Assembly (NCBI GenBank): GCA_020725265.1
Contig: DYFK01000010.1
Coordinates: 62,001 to 126,000 of the forward strand
Direction of reading: 5' to 3'
Length of the DNA stretch: 64,000 nucleotides
From: Hydrogenophilus sp.
GTDB taxonomy: Bacteria > Pseudomonadota > Gammaproteobacteria > Burkholderiales > Thiobacillaceae
A program made the translations under genes and the position numbers. Positions 36,703 to 48,830 of this stretch are shown here, piece after piece. Under the pieces are notes generated by a model. That model saw only the letters and a program-made list of their open reading frames with translations. It had not been told where the DNA came from and did no database searches. Position 1 is the first letter of the stretch. Each line of letters starts with the position of its first letter.

Positions 36703-39498
36703 ATGCCTCTCTACCTGATCGTCCTCATCCCTTTCCTTGGCGCCGGCCTGGCGGCCTGGGGCGCCCGTTTCGGGCGCTCGCATTCGGCCTGGATCTCCGG
36801 TGGCGTGGCGTTGTCGGCGCTGGCCGGCCTGGCCTCGGTGGCATCGTGGCCGTTCGGCGGCGAGACCTTGGTGCAAACCCATGCCTGGCTGCCGTCGGCC
36901 GGGGTCGACCTGGCCTTCCGTCTGGACGGCCTCGGCCTGCTGTTCGCGGGTCTGATCCTGGGCATCGGCCTGCTGGTCATCCTGTACGCACGCTATTACC
37001 TGTCCGAGCGCGACAGCCTGGGTCGGCTGTATGCCTATCTGCTGCTGTTCATGGGTTCGATGCTGGGCGTGGTGCTGTCGGAAAACCTGATCCAGCTCCT
37101 GATCTTCTGGGAGCTGACCAGTCTGAGCTCCTTCCTGCTGATCGGTTACTGGCGGCATCGCGAGGAGGCCCGCCAGGGCGCGCGCATGGCGCTGGCGATC
37201 ACCGGCGCCGGTGGTCTGGCCCTGCTCGGCGGCGTGCTGCTGTTGGGCGAGATCGTCGGCAGCTACGCGCTGACCGAGGTGCTGGCGGCGGGCGACATCA
37301 TCCGCGCGCATCCGCTCTATGCGCCGACCCTGGTCCTGATCCTGCTCGGCGCGTTCACCAAGTCGGCGCAGTTTCCGTTCCATTTCTGGCTGCCGCACGC
37401 GATGGCGGCGCCGACGCCGGTGTCGGCCTATCTGCATTCGGCGACCATGGTGAAGGCTGGTGTGTTCCTGCTTGCGCGCCTGTTTCCGGCGCTGTCCGGG
37501 ACCATGGAATGGACCCATCTGGTCGGCGGCTTCGGCATGATGACGCTGCTGGTGGGGGCGTATTTCGCGCTGTTCAAGCACGATCTGAAGGGCCTGCTGG
37601 CCTACTCGACGGTCAGCCACCTGGGCCTGATCACCGTGCTGTTCGGTATCGGCACGCCGCTGGCGGCGGTGGCCGGGGTGTTCCACATCATCAACCACGC
37701 CACCTTCAAGGCTTCGTTGTTCATGGCCGCCGGCATCATCGACCACGAAACCGGCACCCGCGACATGCGCCGGCTGAACGGCCTGTGGAAGTTCATGCCC
37801 TACACGGCGACGCTGGCCATGGTGGCGGCGGCGGCGATGGCCGGGGTGCCGCTGCTGAACGGTTTCCTGTCCAAGGAGATGTTCTTCGCCGAGGTCGCCG
37901 AACTGAGCCCGGAGATGCGCGGCGCCTGGCTGGTGCCGGCGGCGGCGACGGTGGCCGGGATCTTCGCGGTGGCCTATTCGCTGCGTTTCATCCATGACGT
38001 CTTCTTCAACGGCGAGCCGGTCGACCTGCCGCGCACGCCGCACGAGCCGCCGCGCTGGATGAAGGTGCCGGTGGAAATCCTGGTCGCGCTCTGCCTGCTG
38101 GTCGGCGTGCTGCCGGCGCTCACGGTCGGGCCGATCCTGGACGTCGCCGCCGCCGCCGTGCTCGGTGGGCCGACGCCGGAATACAGCCTGGCGATCTGGC
38201 ACGGCTTCAATCCGGCGCTGGGCATGAGCCTGATCGCGCTGGTCGGCGGCGTGCTGGTCTACGCCGGTCGCGCGCCGCTGTTCCGTCTGGCCGACCGGCT
38301 GGCCGGCCGCAACGACGCGCGCGCGCTCTACAACCGTCTGCTCGAAGCCCTGCTGGCATTCGCCCGGGGACTGACCACGCGGCTCGATACCGGCTCGCTG
38401 CAACGGCTGGTGTTTGCCTTCGTCGCGTTCGCGCTGGTACTGGGCGCGGCCGGCTGGTTCGGCGTCGACGGCGCGCTGACCGGGTCGCGCGCGACCCTGC
38501 CGGTCGATGGCGTCAGCGCGCTGGCGGTGCTCGGGCTGATCCTGGCCTCGATCGCCACCGTCGCCCTGCATCGCCAGCGCTTCATCGCGCTGGTGTTGAT
38601 CGGCGTGGTCGGTCTGGTGGTGTCGCTGATCTTCGTGAAGTTCTCGGCGCCGGATCTGGCGCTGACCCAGCTTTCGGTCGAGGTGGTGACCATCGTGCTG
38701 TTGTTGCTGGCGTTGTATTTCCTGCCCCAGTCCTCGCCGGCGGAATCCTCGCCGGCCCGGCGCGGCCGCGATCTGGCGCTGGCGCTGCTGGCCGGTGGTG
38801 GCGTCGGCGCGCTGACCTGGGCGGTGCTGACCCGGCCGTATGAAACCATCGCCGGCTATTTCCTGGAGAACAGCGTGCCTGGCGGTGGTGGCGGCAACGT
38901 CGTCAACGTCATCCTGGTCGATTTCCGCGGTTTCGATACCCTTGGCGAGATCACCGTGCTGGCGCTGGCCGGGCTGGCCATCTACGCGCTGGTCGATCGC
39001 CTGCGCCTGGACGCGCCGGACGTCGATCCCGAGGGCCGCGCCTGGAGCCGCGACACCCATCCGGCGATCATGGCCTCGCTGACCCGACTGCTGTTGCCGT
39101 TGGCGCTGCTGGTCTCGGTGTTCATCTTCCTGCGCGGCCACAACGTGCCGGGTGGTGGCTTCATCGCCGGCCTGATCACCGCCGTGGCGCTGATCATGCA
39201 GTACATGGCCAACGGCGTGGCCTGGACTCAGTCACGCCTGCCGGCGAATATGCATCCGGTCGCCGGCGCCGGCCTGGCCATCGCCACGCTGACCGGCCTG
39301 GCCAGCCTGGCCTTCGGCCACCCGTTCCTGACTTCCACCTTCGCCCATCTGGATTGGCCGCTGGTCGGCGAATTCGAGCTGGCCAGCGCCATGGCCTTCG
39401 ACCTCGGCGTCTATCTGGTGGTGGTCGGCGCCACCCTGCTGATCCTGATCCATCTCGGCCTGTTGCATGATGCCAGGCCGACCAAGGAAACCCGCTGA
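36703..39498 (+). CDS. mnhA: Mrp antiporter subunit A with fused B domain (second system)
   Basis: The 931-residue large subunit of a canonical Mrp/Mnh/Pha Na+(K+)/H+ antiporter. The NuoL-like part (1-500) keeps the TM5 glutamate ([15 protein letters not shown]), TM7 lysine ([14 protein letters not shown]), TM8 lysine ([13 protein letters not shown]) and FLSKEMFF. The C-terminal MrpA extension follows (about 560-760, including [17 protein letters not shown] and [19 protein letters not shown]). The B domain occupies about 785-930 with [17 protein letters not shown]. Fused A-B is the usual Gram-negative form. Its stop overlaps subunit C's start by one base. Confidence 0.95.
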   Translation: MPLYLIVLIPFLGAGLAAWGARFGRSHSAWISGGVALSALAGLASVASWPFGGETLVQTHAWLPSAGVDLAFRLDGLGLLFAGLILGIGLLVILYARYYLSERDSLGRLYAYLLLFMGSMLGVVLSENLIQLLIFWELTSLSSFLLIGYWRHREEARQGARMALAITGAGGLALLGGVLLLGEIVGSYALTEVLAAGDIIRAHPLYAPTLVLILLGAFTKSAQFPFHFWLPHAMAAPTPVSAYLHSATMVKAGVFLLARLFPALSGTMEWTHLVGGFGMMTLLVGAYFALFKHDLKGLLAYSTVSHLGLITVLFGIGTPLAAVAGVFHIINHATFKASLFMAAGIIDHETGTRDMRRLNGLWKFMPYTATLAMVAAAAMAGVPLLNGFLSKEMFFAEVAELSPEMRGAWLVPAAATVAGIFAVAYSLRFIHDVFFNGEPVDLPRTPHEPPRWMKVPVEILVALCLLVGVLPALTVGPILDVAAAAVLGGPTPEYSLAIWHGFNPALGMSLIALVGGVLVYAGRAPLFRLADRLAGRNDARALYNRLLEALLAFARGLTTRLDTGSLQRLVFAFVAFALVLGAAGWFGVDGALTGSRATLPVDGVSALAVLGLILASIATVALHRQRFIALVLIGVVGLVVSLIFVKFSAPDLALTQLSVEVVTIVLLLLALYFLPQSSPAESSPARRGRDLALALLAGGGVGALTWAVLTRPYETIAGYFLENSVPGGGGGNVVNVILVDFRGFDTLGEITVLALAGLAIYALVDRLRLDAPDVDPEGRAWSRDTHPAIMASLTRLLLPLALLVSVFIFLRGHNVPGGGFIAGLITAVALIMQYMANGVAWTQSRLPANMHPVAGAGLAIATLTGLASLAFGHPFLTSTFAHLDWPLVGEFELASAMAFDLGVYLVVVGATLLILIHLGLLHDARPTKETR

Positions 39499-39827
39499 TG
39501 GAAGCCCTGCTCTCGATCGTCATCGGTCTGCTCACCGCCTGCGGCGTCTATCTGGCGCTGCGCGGCCGGACCTTTCCCGTGGTGCTGGGCATGACCTTCC
39601 TGTCCTACGCGGTCAACCTGTTCCTGTTCGCGATGGGTCGGCTGACCATCGGCCAGCCGCCGGTGATCGCCGCCGGCGCCGCCGGCTATACCGATCCGCT
39701 GCCGCAGGCGCTGGTGCTGACCGCCATCGTCATCGGCTTCGCGATGACCGCCTTCGTCATCATTCTGGCCCTGAAGGCGCGCGCCGAGCTGGGCAATGAC
39801 CACGTCGACGGAAGGGGGCGGTCATGA
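39498..39827 (+). CDS. mnhC: Mrp antiporter subunit C (second system)
   Basis: A 109-residue NuoK-like subunit with three helices, TGATG-coupled to mnhA. Diagnostic segments are GVYLALRGRTFPVVLGMTFL, SYAVNLFLFAMGRL and DPLPQALVLTAIVIGFAMTA, the last nearly identical to the consensus for Mrp subunit C. Its end overlaps the mnhD start by four bases. It is a much closer match to the consensus than the C subunit at 6740. Confidence 0.95.
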   Translation: MEALLSIVIGLLTACGVYLALRGRTFPVVLGMTFLSYAVNLFLFAMGRLTIGQPPVIAAGAAGYTDPLPQALVLTAIVIGFAMTAFVIILALKARAELGNDHVDGRGRS

Positions 39828-41374
39828 ACACCTGGCCGCAAACCGCCAGCCTCGGCCTGGCCGATCACCTGACCGTCGCGCCGGTGCTGCTGCCGCTGGT
39901 CGCCGGCATCGTCCTGCTGCTGGCGCGCGGCGCCGGCATCGGCTTCGCCCGCGCTTTCGGCCTGGCCGCCGCGCTCGGCCAGCTCGGCCTGGCCCTGCTG
40001 CTGAGCGGCGCGGTGGCCGACGGCGACATCCTGGTCTACGCGCTCGGCAACTGGTCGGCGCCATTCGGCATCGTCCTGGTCGCCGACCGGCTGGCGGTCT
40101 GGATGCTGTTGATCACCGCCACGCTGGCGCTGCCGGCGCTGCTGTACGCGAGCCGGGGCATCGACGGCCATGGCCAGCATTTTCACGTGCTGTTCCAGTT
40201 GCAGCTGTTCGGCCTGAACGGCGCCTTCCTGACTGGCGACCTGTTCAACCTGTTCGTGTTCTTCGAGGTGCTGCTGCTTGCTTCCTACGGCCTGGTGCTG
40301 CACGGCGGCGGCCGCGAACGCGCGCGCGCCGGCCTGCATTACGTGGTGGTCAACCTGGCCGGCTCGTCGCTGTTCCTGATCGCGGTGGGCACGCTGTACG
40401 GCCTGTACGGCACCTTGAACATGGCCGATCTGGCGCTCAAGGCGGCATCGACACCGGCCGAGAACCTGGCCCTGGCGCGCGCCGCCGGTCTGCTGCTGTT
40501 CGGCGTGTTCGCGCTGAAGGCGGCGCTGCTGCCGTTGTACCTGTGGCTGCCGGCGGCCTACGCCAATACCAGCGCGCCGGTGGCGGCGCTGTTCGCGATC
40601 ATGACCAAGGTGGGCGCCTACAGCATCCTGCGCGCGCAGACGCTGATGTTCGGCGACCAGGCCGGGCCGATGGCCAATCTGCTCGATGCCTGGTTGTTGC
40701 CGCTGGCGCTGGCGACCCTGATCCTGGGCATGCTCGGCGCGCTGGCCGCGACTTCGCTGCGCGCGCAGACCGCCTACCTGGTGGTCGCGTCGGTCGGCTC
40801 GCTGCTGATCGCGTTCGGCCTGGGCAGCGGCGCCGGGATCGCCGCCGGCCTGTATTACCTGGCGCACGGCACCTTCGCGGCGGCCGCCATGTTCCTGCTC
40901 GCCGATCTGATCGGCCGGCGGCGGGGCGAGATCGGTGACCGTTTCGAGCCGGCCGCCGACATCGACCGGGCCTACCTGCTTGGCGGGGTCTTCTTCGTCG
41001 CCGCGCTGCTGTTGGCCGGCCTGCCGCCGTTGTCGGGCTTTCTCGGCAAGTTCCTGATCCTGCGCGCCGCGCTCGACCATCCGGCCCTGCCTTGGGTGAT
41101 GGCGTCGGTGCTGCTGGCCGCGCTGTTCGGCGTGATCGCGCTGGCGCGCACCGGCAGCCTGCTGTTCTTCCGGACCTGCTCGCAGCGTGATGGCAACGCG
41201 TCGGCGCCAACCGGGGCGCTCTGGACCGAGCTGGCGCCGGTGCTCGGCCTGATCGCCTTGTGCGTCGGCCTGACCGTGCTGGCCGGGCCGGCGCATGAGA
41301 CCACCGGCGCCATCGCCGAGCAGTTGCGCGCGCCGTACCACTACATCCATGCCGTGCTCGGAGGCCAGCCATGA
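39824..41374 (+). CDS. mnhD: Mrp antiporter subunit D (second system)
   Basis: A 516-residue NuoN/M-like subunit with about 14 helices. Ion-path residues are present: TM5 glutamate in LFVFFEVLLLASYGLVL, TM7 lysine in FALKAALLPLYLWLP, TM8 lysine in IMTKVGAYSILR, and TM12 lysine in FLGKFLILRAAL. The A and D subunits together are thought to carry out cation/proton exchange. The gene overlaps mnhC and mnhE by four bases on each side. Confidence 0.95.
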   Translation: MNTWPQTASLGLADHLTVAPVLLPLVAGIVLLLARGAGIGFARAFGLAAALGQLGLALLLSGAVADGDILVYALGNWSAPFGIVLVADRLAVWMLLITATLALPALLYASRGIDGHGQHFHVLFQLQLFGLNGAFLTGDLFNLFVFFEVLLLASYGLVLHGGGRERARAGLHYVVVNLAGSSLFLIAVGTLYGLYGTLNMADLALKAASTPAENLALARAAGLLLFGVFALKAALLPLYLWLPAAYANTSAPVAALFAIMTKVGAYSILRAQTLMFGDQAGPMANLLDAWLLPLALATLILGMLGALAATSLRAQTAYLVVASVGSLLIAFGLGSGAGIAAGLYYLAHGTFAAAAMFLLADLIGRRRGEIGDRFEPAADIDRAYLLGGVFFVAALLLAGLPPLSGFLGKFLILRAALDHPALPWVMASVLLAALFGVIALARTGSLLFFRTCSQRDGNASAPTGALWTELAPVLGLIALCVGLTVLAGPAHETTGAIAEQLRAPYHYIHAVLGGQP

Positions 41375-41880
41375 GCCGACGCCAGGGACTTTTCCGCCTG
41401 TTGCCGCACCCGCTGCTGACGCCGGCGCTGGCCGTGGTCTGGCTGCTGCTGGTGAACAGCGCGGCGCCCGGCCAGATCGTGCTCGGCCTGCTGTTGGGCT
41501 GGGCGCTGCCGCTGTTCACCCTGCGCTTCTGGCCGGAACGGGTGCGCATCCACAGCGTGCCGGCGCTGCTGCGTTTCATCGCCGTGGTGCTGTACGACAT
41601 CCTGGTTGCCAACCTCAACGTCGCCCGTCTGATCCTGGGCCGGCCGGACAGTCTGCGTCCGGCCTTCGTCGAGGTGCCGCTGGAACTGAAGACCGATCTC
41701 GCCATCAGCCTGTTGGCCAATACCATCACGCTGACGCCGGGCACGGTGTCCGCCAGTCTCGGCGAGGACCGCCGGGTGTTGCTGGTGCACGCGCTCGACG
41801 CGCCCGATCCGGCCGGCCTGGTGGCCGAGATCAAGTCGCGTTACGAGGCGCCGCTGAAGGAGATTTTCGAAGCATGCTGA
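41371..41880 (+). CDS. mnhE: Mrp antiporter subunit E (second system)
   Basis: A 169-residue subunit E. N-terminal helices (about 15-60) and a third at about 65-90 precede the conserved cytosolic part: LLANTITLTPGTVSASLGED, a textbook MrpE signature, then VHALDAPDP. It overlaps mnhD by four bases (ATGA) and its end overlaps the mnhF start by seven bases. Confidence 0.95.
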   Translation: MSRRQGLFRLLPHPLLTPALAVVWLLLVNSAAPGQIVLGLLLGWALPLFTLRFWPERVRIHSVPALLRFIAVVLYDILVANLNVARLILGRPDSLRPAFVEVPLELKTDLAISLLANTITLTPGTVSASLGEDRRVLLVHALDAPDPAGLVAEIKSRYEAPLKEIFEAC

Positions 41881-42143
41881 ACGCCGTCCTGCCCATCGCC
41901 TTCGCCCTGGTCGCCGGCGCCGTGGCGCTGACCCTGTGGCGCCTGCTGCGCGGTCCGTCGGCGCCGGACCGCATCCTGGCGCTCGACACCCTGTACGTGA
42001 ACGCGATCGCGTTGCTGGTGCTGCTGGGCATCCACCTGTCGAGCGCGCTGTATTTCGAGGCGGCGCTGTTGATCGCGCTGATGGGTTTCGTCGGTACCGT
42101 CGCGCTGTGCAAGTACCTGCTGCGCGGCGACATCATCGAATAG
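41874..42143 (+). CDS. mnhF: Mrp antiporter subunit F (second system)
   Basis: An 89-residue three-helix subunit. LLRGPSAPDRILALDTLYVNAIAL is the family motif (RGPSAPDRxxAxD). AAGGAG at 41858-41862 supports ATG 41874 inside the end of mnhE. The last residues RGDIIE are typical. Ten bases separate it from mnhG. Confidence 0.95.
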   Translation: MLNAVLPIAFALVAGAVALTLWRLLRGPSAPDRILALDTLYVNAIALLVLLGIHLSSALYFEAALLIALMGFVGTVALCKYLLRGDIIE

Positions 42144-42153
42144 GAGCGGGGAC

Positions 42154-42480
42154 ATGGAAACGCTGCTCGACGCGCTGCTGGCCTTCCTGGTGCTGACCGG
42201 CGCTGTCTTCACCTTCATCGGTTCGCTCGGTCTGGCCCGGCTGCGCGACTTCTACACCCGCCTGCACGGGCCGACCAAGGCGACCACGCTGGGCGTCGGC
42301 AGCCTGCTGATCGCTTCGGCGATCTACTTCAGCACGCGTGGCGACGGCGTCAGCCTGCACGAGGTACTGGTGACGCTGTTCCTGTTCATCACCGCGCCGG
42401 TGTCCGGCCATCTGCTTGCCAAGGCGGCGCTGCATCTGCGCATGAAGTCGCTGACGCCGCCGCCGCGCGACCCGTCCTGA
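42154..42480 (+). CDS. mnhG: Mrp antiporter subunit G (second system)
   Basis: A 108-residue three-helix subunit closing the A(B)-C-D-E-F-G operon. GLARLRDFYTRLHGPTKATTLG is the conserved segment (R-D-x-Y-x-R-x-H-x-x-x-K). GGAGCGGGG provides the ribosome site. The stop lies 13 bases from the stop of the convergent GGDEF-EAL gene. Confidence 0.95.
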   Translation: METLLDALLAFLVLTGAVFTFIGSLGLARLRDFYTRLHGPTKATTLGVGSLLIASAIYFSTRGDGVSLHEVLVTLFLFITAPVSGHLLAKAALHLRMKSLTPPPRDPS

Positions 42481-42493
42481 GCGTTCCGGGGCT

Positions 42494-44674
42494 TCATCCG
42501 GCGCCGGTCAGCAGCGCCGGGATGGCGTCCGCGTCGAGTGGCCGGCTGAACAGATAACCCTGATAGGCGTCGCAGCCGCGTTCGCTCAGGAACGCCAGTT
42601 GCTCGTGGGTTTCGACGCCCTCGGCGAGCACTTCCAGACCGAGATTGCGGGCCATCGCGATGATGGTGGCGGCGATTTCCAGGTCGCCGCGATCGGTGGG
42701 CAGGTCGCGCACGAAGCCGCGATCGATCTTGAGCCGGTCGATGGCGAAGTGCTTGAGATGGGCAAGCGAGGAGTAGCCGGTTCCGAAATCGTCCATGGCC
42801 AGACCGACGCCGAGCGCCTTCAGTTCGCGCAGGGTTTCCAGCGCCGGGTCGGCCCGGTTCATCATCATGCTTTCGGTGATTTCCAGTTCCAGCCAACGCG
42901 CTTCCAGGCCGGTTTCCGCCAGGATCTCGCCGACCCGCCCGGCCAGGCCGCGCTGGCGAAGCTGGCGCATCGACAGGTTCACGGCGATGGTCAGCGGCGG
43001 CAGGCCCTGATCGAGCCAGGCGCGCGCCTGCGCGCAGGCGCGTTCCAGCACCCAGTCGCCGATCGGCACGATCAGGCCGGATTCCTCGGCGAGCGGAATG
43101 AAGTGATCCGGGCCGATCAGTCCCCGCTCCGGATGTCGCCAGCGCAGCAGCGCTTCGACGCCGAGCACGCGGCCGTCCGCCACCGCTACCTGGGGCTGGT
43201 AGTGGAGTTCGAATTCTTGCCGTTCCAGCGCGCGCCGCAGCCGGGTTTCCAGCTCCAGGCGGGCGCTGGCGGCGTGGGTCAGCGATTCGGTATAGAAGCG
43301 GTAGCCGTCGCGACCGTTGTCCTTGATCTGGTACATGGCGGTATCGGCGTTGCGCACCAGTTCGGTGACGTCGCCACCATCCTCGGGAAACAGGCTGATG
43401 CCGATGCTGGCGGACACGAACACCTCGTGGCCGTCCGAGAGCTGGAAGGGTTCCGCCAGCAAATCGAGGATCTGCCGCGCGACCAGCGCGGCGGTCTCCG
43501 GCGCGTCGATACGTTCGAGCAGGATGATGAATTCGTCGCCGCCCAGCCGCGCCAGGGTGTCTTCCTCGCGCATGCGCTGGCCGAGCCGGCGGGCGATGGC
43601 GACCAGCAGTTCGTCGCCGGCCGGATGTCCGAGGCTGTCGTTGACGTTCTTGAAGCGGTCGAGATCCAGGTACAGCAGCGCCAGCCGGCTGGCGCGCCGG
43701 CGCGCGATGTTGAGCGCGTGCGCCAGTCGGGATTGGAACAGCAGCCGGTTGGGCAGGCCGGTGAGCGGGTCGTAATGCGCGAGCTGCTCCAGGCGCGCTT
43801 CCGATTGCTTGAGCCGGCTGATGTCGGAAAACACCGCGACGTAATTGATCAGGCGGCCATGGCCGTCGCGCACGCCGTTGATCGCCAGCCATTCCGGGTA
43901 GGTCTCGCCATTCTTGCGCCGGTTCCAGATCTCGCCCTCCCAGCCGCCTTCGGTGGTCAGGGCGTGCCACATTTCCCGATAGAAGCCGAGCGCCTGCCGG
44001 CCGGAGGCGAGCAGGCGCGGATTGCGGCCGATGACTTCCGCCTCGGCGTAGCCGGTGATGCGGATGAAGGCCTGGTTGACGGCGACGATGTTGGCATCGG
44101 GATCGGTGATCAACACGCCTTCCAGCGTGCTTTCGTAGACGGCGGCGGCCTGACGCAGGCGGGCTTCGTCGCGCAGGCGCGCGCCGATGTCGAAGAACGA
44201 GACCACGGCGCCGATCACCTTGCCGTCGCGACGCAGCGGATGCGACCAGTATTCGACCGGAAACGGCGTGCCGTCGCGCCGCCAGAAGGTTTCGTCGTCG
44301 CCATGCAGTTCGCCGCCGTCGCGATAGGTGCGCACCAGCGGACATTCGCTCGCGGGGTAGGGACTGCCGTCGGCGTGGCGGTGATGGATGAGGTCATGCA
44401 CGCGCCGGCCGATCAGCGCGTCGGCGTCGTCGTAACCGGTCAGACGCAGGAAGGCGCGGTTGACGAACACGCAGCGGCCGCGCGCGTCGACGCCGTAGAT
44501 CGCCTCGGCGCTGGAATCGAGCAGCAGACCGATCAGGGCTTCCCGCTCGGCCGGGTCGAGGGCGGGGCTGGTGACGCAGCTGGTACCGCTGTCGCAAACC
44601 GTTCCCTGGCAGGCCGCGAAGCGGCCGGGTGGGGCGGCCAGGCCAGTCCAGCGAGGTAAGTTCGGCGTTGTCAT
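42494..44674 (-). CDS. PAS-PAS-GGDEF-EAL c-di-GMP protein
   Basis: A 726-residue cytosolic protein (no membrane helix seen). Two PAS domains (about 45-165 and 170-290), a GGDEF domain (295-460) and an EAL domain (470-720). The cyclase motif is intact GGDEF with REED as an RxxD inhibitory site. The EAL domain keeps EALLRW, ITESMMMN, DDFGTGYSSL, KIDRGFV and AEGVET, so phosphodiesterase activity is likely as well. Net activity cannot be predicted. The start ATG 44674 is followed by a 40-residue unstructured, cysteine-containing lead (ACQGTVCDSGTSC). It is divergent from the tatD-like gene; the 149-base gap contains several short inverted repeats, such as CGGAG-N6-CTCCG at 44736-44751. Confidence 0.92.
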   Translation of the reverse strand: MTTPNLPRWTGLAAPPGRFAACQGTVCDSGTSCVTSPALDPAEREALIGLLLDSSAEAIYGVDARGRCVFVNRAFLRLTGYDDADALIGRRVHDLIHHRHADGSPYPASECPLVRTYRDGGELHGDDETFWRRDGTPFPVEYWSHPLRRDGKVIGAVVSFFDIGARLRDEARLRQAAAVYESTLEGVLITDPDANIVAVNQAFIRITGYAEAEVIGRNPRLLASGRQALGFYREMWHALTTEGGWEGEIWNRRKNGETYPEWLAINGVRDGHGRLINYVAVFSDISRLKQSEARLEQLAHYDPLTGLPNRLLFQSRLAHALNIARRRASRLALLYLDLDRFKNVNDSLGHPAGDELLVAIARRLGQRMREEDTLARLGGDEFIILLERIDAPETAALVARQILDLLAEPFQLSDGHEVFVSASIGISLFPEDGGDVTELVRNADTAMYQIKDNGRDGYRFYTESLTHAASARLELETRLRRALERQEFELHYQPQVAVADGRVLGVEALLRWRHPERGLIGPDHFIPLAEESGLIVPIGDWVLERACAQARAWLDQGLPPLTIAVNLSMRQLRQRGLAGRVGEILAETGLEARWLELEITESMMMNRADPALETLRELKALGVGLAMDDFGTGYSSLAHLKHFAIDRLKIDRGFVRDLPTDRGDLEIAATIIAMARNLGLEVLAEGVETHEQLAFLSERGCDAYQGYLFSRPLDADAIPALLTGAG

Positions 44675-44823
44675 GGCGACCTGTGATCGGTGTCGGGGCG
44701 TCCGGTGTCCGGCGCGGGAAACCCTTTCCGGAACGCGGAGACTTTACTCCGTCCATGGATTCGCGAAAGCGCGCATTCGCTTAAGATCATCCCTGACCAG
44801 ACCCGGCCCCGTTGCATGCTTTC

Positions 44824-45618
44824 ATGCCGCCATTTGACCTGATCGATACCCACTGCCATCTCGACGCGCGCGAATTCGAGGCCGACCGCGCCGCTGTCCA
44901 TGCCCGCGCGCGCGGCGCCGGCGTGGCCCTGCAGATCGTGCCGGCGGTGACCCGCGACAACCTCGACGAGGTCGCCGAGACCTGCCGCCGGCATGCCGGC
45001 TGCCTACCGGCCTGGGGGCTGCATCCGATGTACATCCACGCGCACGCGCCGGCGCATCTGACTGAATTGCGCGCCCGCATCGAGGCCTGGCGGCCGGTGG
45101 CGGTGGGCGAGATCGGACTCGACCTGTTCGCGCCCGGGCTCGATTTCGCCAGCCAGGAGCATTACTACGTCGAGCAGTTGCGCATCGCCCGTGATTACGA
45201 CCTGCCGGTGCTGCTGCATTGCCGCCGGGCCAACGATCCCATCCTCAAGCAGTTGCGCCGCTTCGGCATCCGGCGCGGCATCGCTCACGCCTTCAACGGC
45301 AGCCGCCAGCAGGCCGACGCCTTTCTCGCGCTCGGCTTCAAGCTTGGCTTCGGCGGCGCCTGCACCTGGCCGCGCGCGACCCGGCTGCGCGCGCTGGCGC
45401 GCGAACTGCCGGCCGAATCGCTGGTGCTGGAGACCGACAGCCCGGACATCCCGCCGGAATGGATCGGCCGCGGCCGCAACGAGCCGGCCGAGCTGGCCGG
45501 CATCGCCGCCGCGCTGGCCGCGTTGCGCGGGGTTTCCGTCGGCGAGATCGCGCGGCAGACTACGCGCAATGCCTGCGAAGTCCTGGGATTGACGTGCTCA
45601 CCCTGCCCAACCTGCTGA
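44824..45618 (+). CDS. TatD-family metal-dependent hydrolase
   Basis: A 264-residue TIM-barrel nuclease/hydrolase of the TatD family. Metal ligands are in order: DTHCHLD (HxH), VGEIGLDLF (Glu), LLHCRRAND (His), IAHAFNGSRQQ (His) and ETDSPDIPP (Asp). ATG 44824 is chosen; TTG 44812 lies upstream in frame. Family members are DNases or RNases acting on 3' ends. The 3' end overlaps the next gene by 25 bases, implying cotranscription. Confidence 0.92.
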   Translation: MPPFDLIDTHCHLDAREFEADRAAVHARARGAGVALQIVPAVTRDNLDEVAETCRRHAGCLPAWGLHPMYIHAHAPAHLTELRARIEAWRPVAVGEIGLDLFAPGLDFASQEHYYVEQLRIARDYDLPVLLHCRRANDPILKQLRRFGIRRGIAHAFNGSRQQADAFLALGFKLGFGGACTWPRATRLRALARELPAESLVLETDSPDIPPEWIGRGRNEPAELAGIAAALAALRGVSVGEIARQTTRNACEVLGLTCSPCPTC

Positions 45619-46160
45619 CCGCCACGCGCCTGCTGCTGGCGCCTTTCGTCGCCTGGCGGCTGTATCTGCACGATGTCGAGGGTGCGTTCTGGCTGTTCGC
45701 GCTGGCCGCGCTCACCGACCTGCTCGACGGTTTCCTGGCGCGCCGGCTGAACCAGCGCAGCGTGCTCGGCGCCTGGCTGGACCCGATCGCCGACAAGGTG
45801 ATGCTGCTGACCACGCTGTCCATGCTCGCGTTGACCGGCCTGCTGCCACTCTGGCTGCTGGCCGTGGTGGTGGTCCGCGACATCGTCATCCTGGCCGGCG
45901 CGGAAGCCTACCGGCGTCTGACCGGTGGCCTCGACGTGCGGCCGACGCTGTCCGGCAAGCTGGCCACCGCGCTGGAGTTCGTGCTGGTCACCTTCACGCT
46001 GGCCGATCTCGCGCTGCGCTGGCGTCTGGATGCCTGGATCGAGCCGTTCGCGGCGGTCACCGCCGCCGTCGTCGCGTTGTCCGGGCTGCGCTACGTCTGG
46101 CTGTGGGCCGGCAAGACCCGCGCCTATCTGCGCCAGGTGGAGCCGAGCGGTCGAGACTGA
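45594..46160 (+). CDS. pgsA: CDP-alcohol phosphatidyltransferase, PgsA-like
   Basis: A 188-residue membrane enzyme of phospholipid synthesis. The CDP-alcohol signature D-x2-DG-x2-AR-...-G-x3-D-x3-D is present in TDLLDGFLARRL followed by SVLGAWLDPIADK. LTLPNLLTATRLLLAPFVAW is the usual N-terminus. About five to six helices. It starts at GTG 45594 inside the tatD-like frame. The chain resembles phosphatidylglycerophosphate or cardiolipin-type synthases; pgsA is the best but not a certain name. It converges on pgi. Confidence 0.8.
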   Translation: MLTLPNLLTATRLLLAPFVAWRLYLHDVEGAFWLFALAALTDLLDGFLARRLNQRSVLGAWLDPIADKVMLLTTLSMLALTGLLPLWLLAVVVVRDIVILAGAEAYRRLTGGLDVRPTLSGKLATALEFVLVTFTLADLALRWRLDAWIEPFAAVTAAVVALSGLRYVWLWAGKTRAYLRQVEPSGRD

Positions 46161-46193
46161 CAGCCCGACAGGTTGTCAGACAGCCGGCGGCCC

Positions 46194-48828
<2,635 letters not shown>

Positions 48829-48830
48829 GC

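Noticed and set aside
46157-46179. CTGACA / TGTCAG inverted repeat between pgsA and pgi.
   Set aside because: Only six base pairs with an 11-base loop and no T-run; too weak to call a terminator although the convergent position is suitable.
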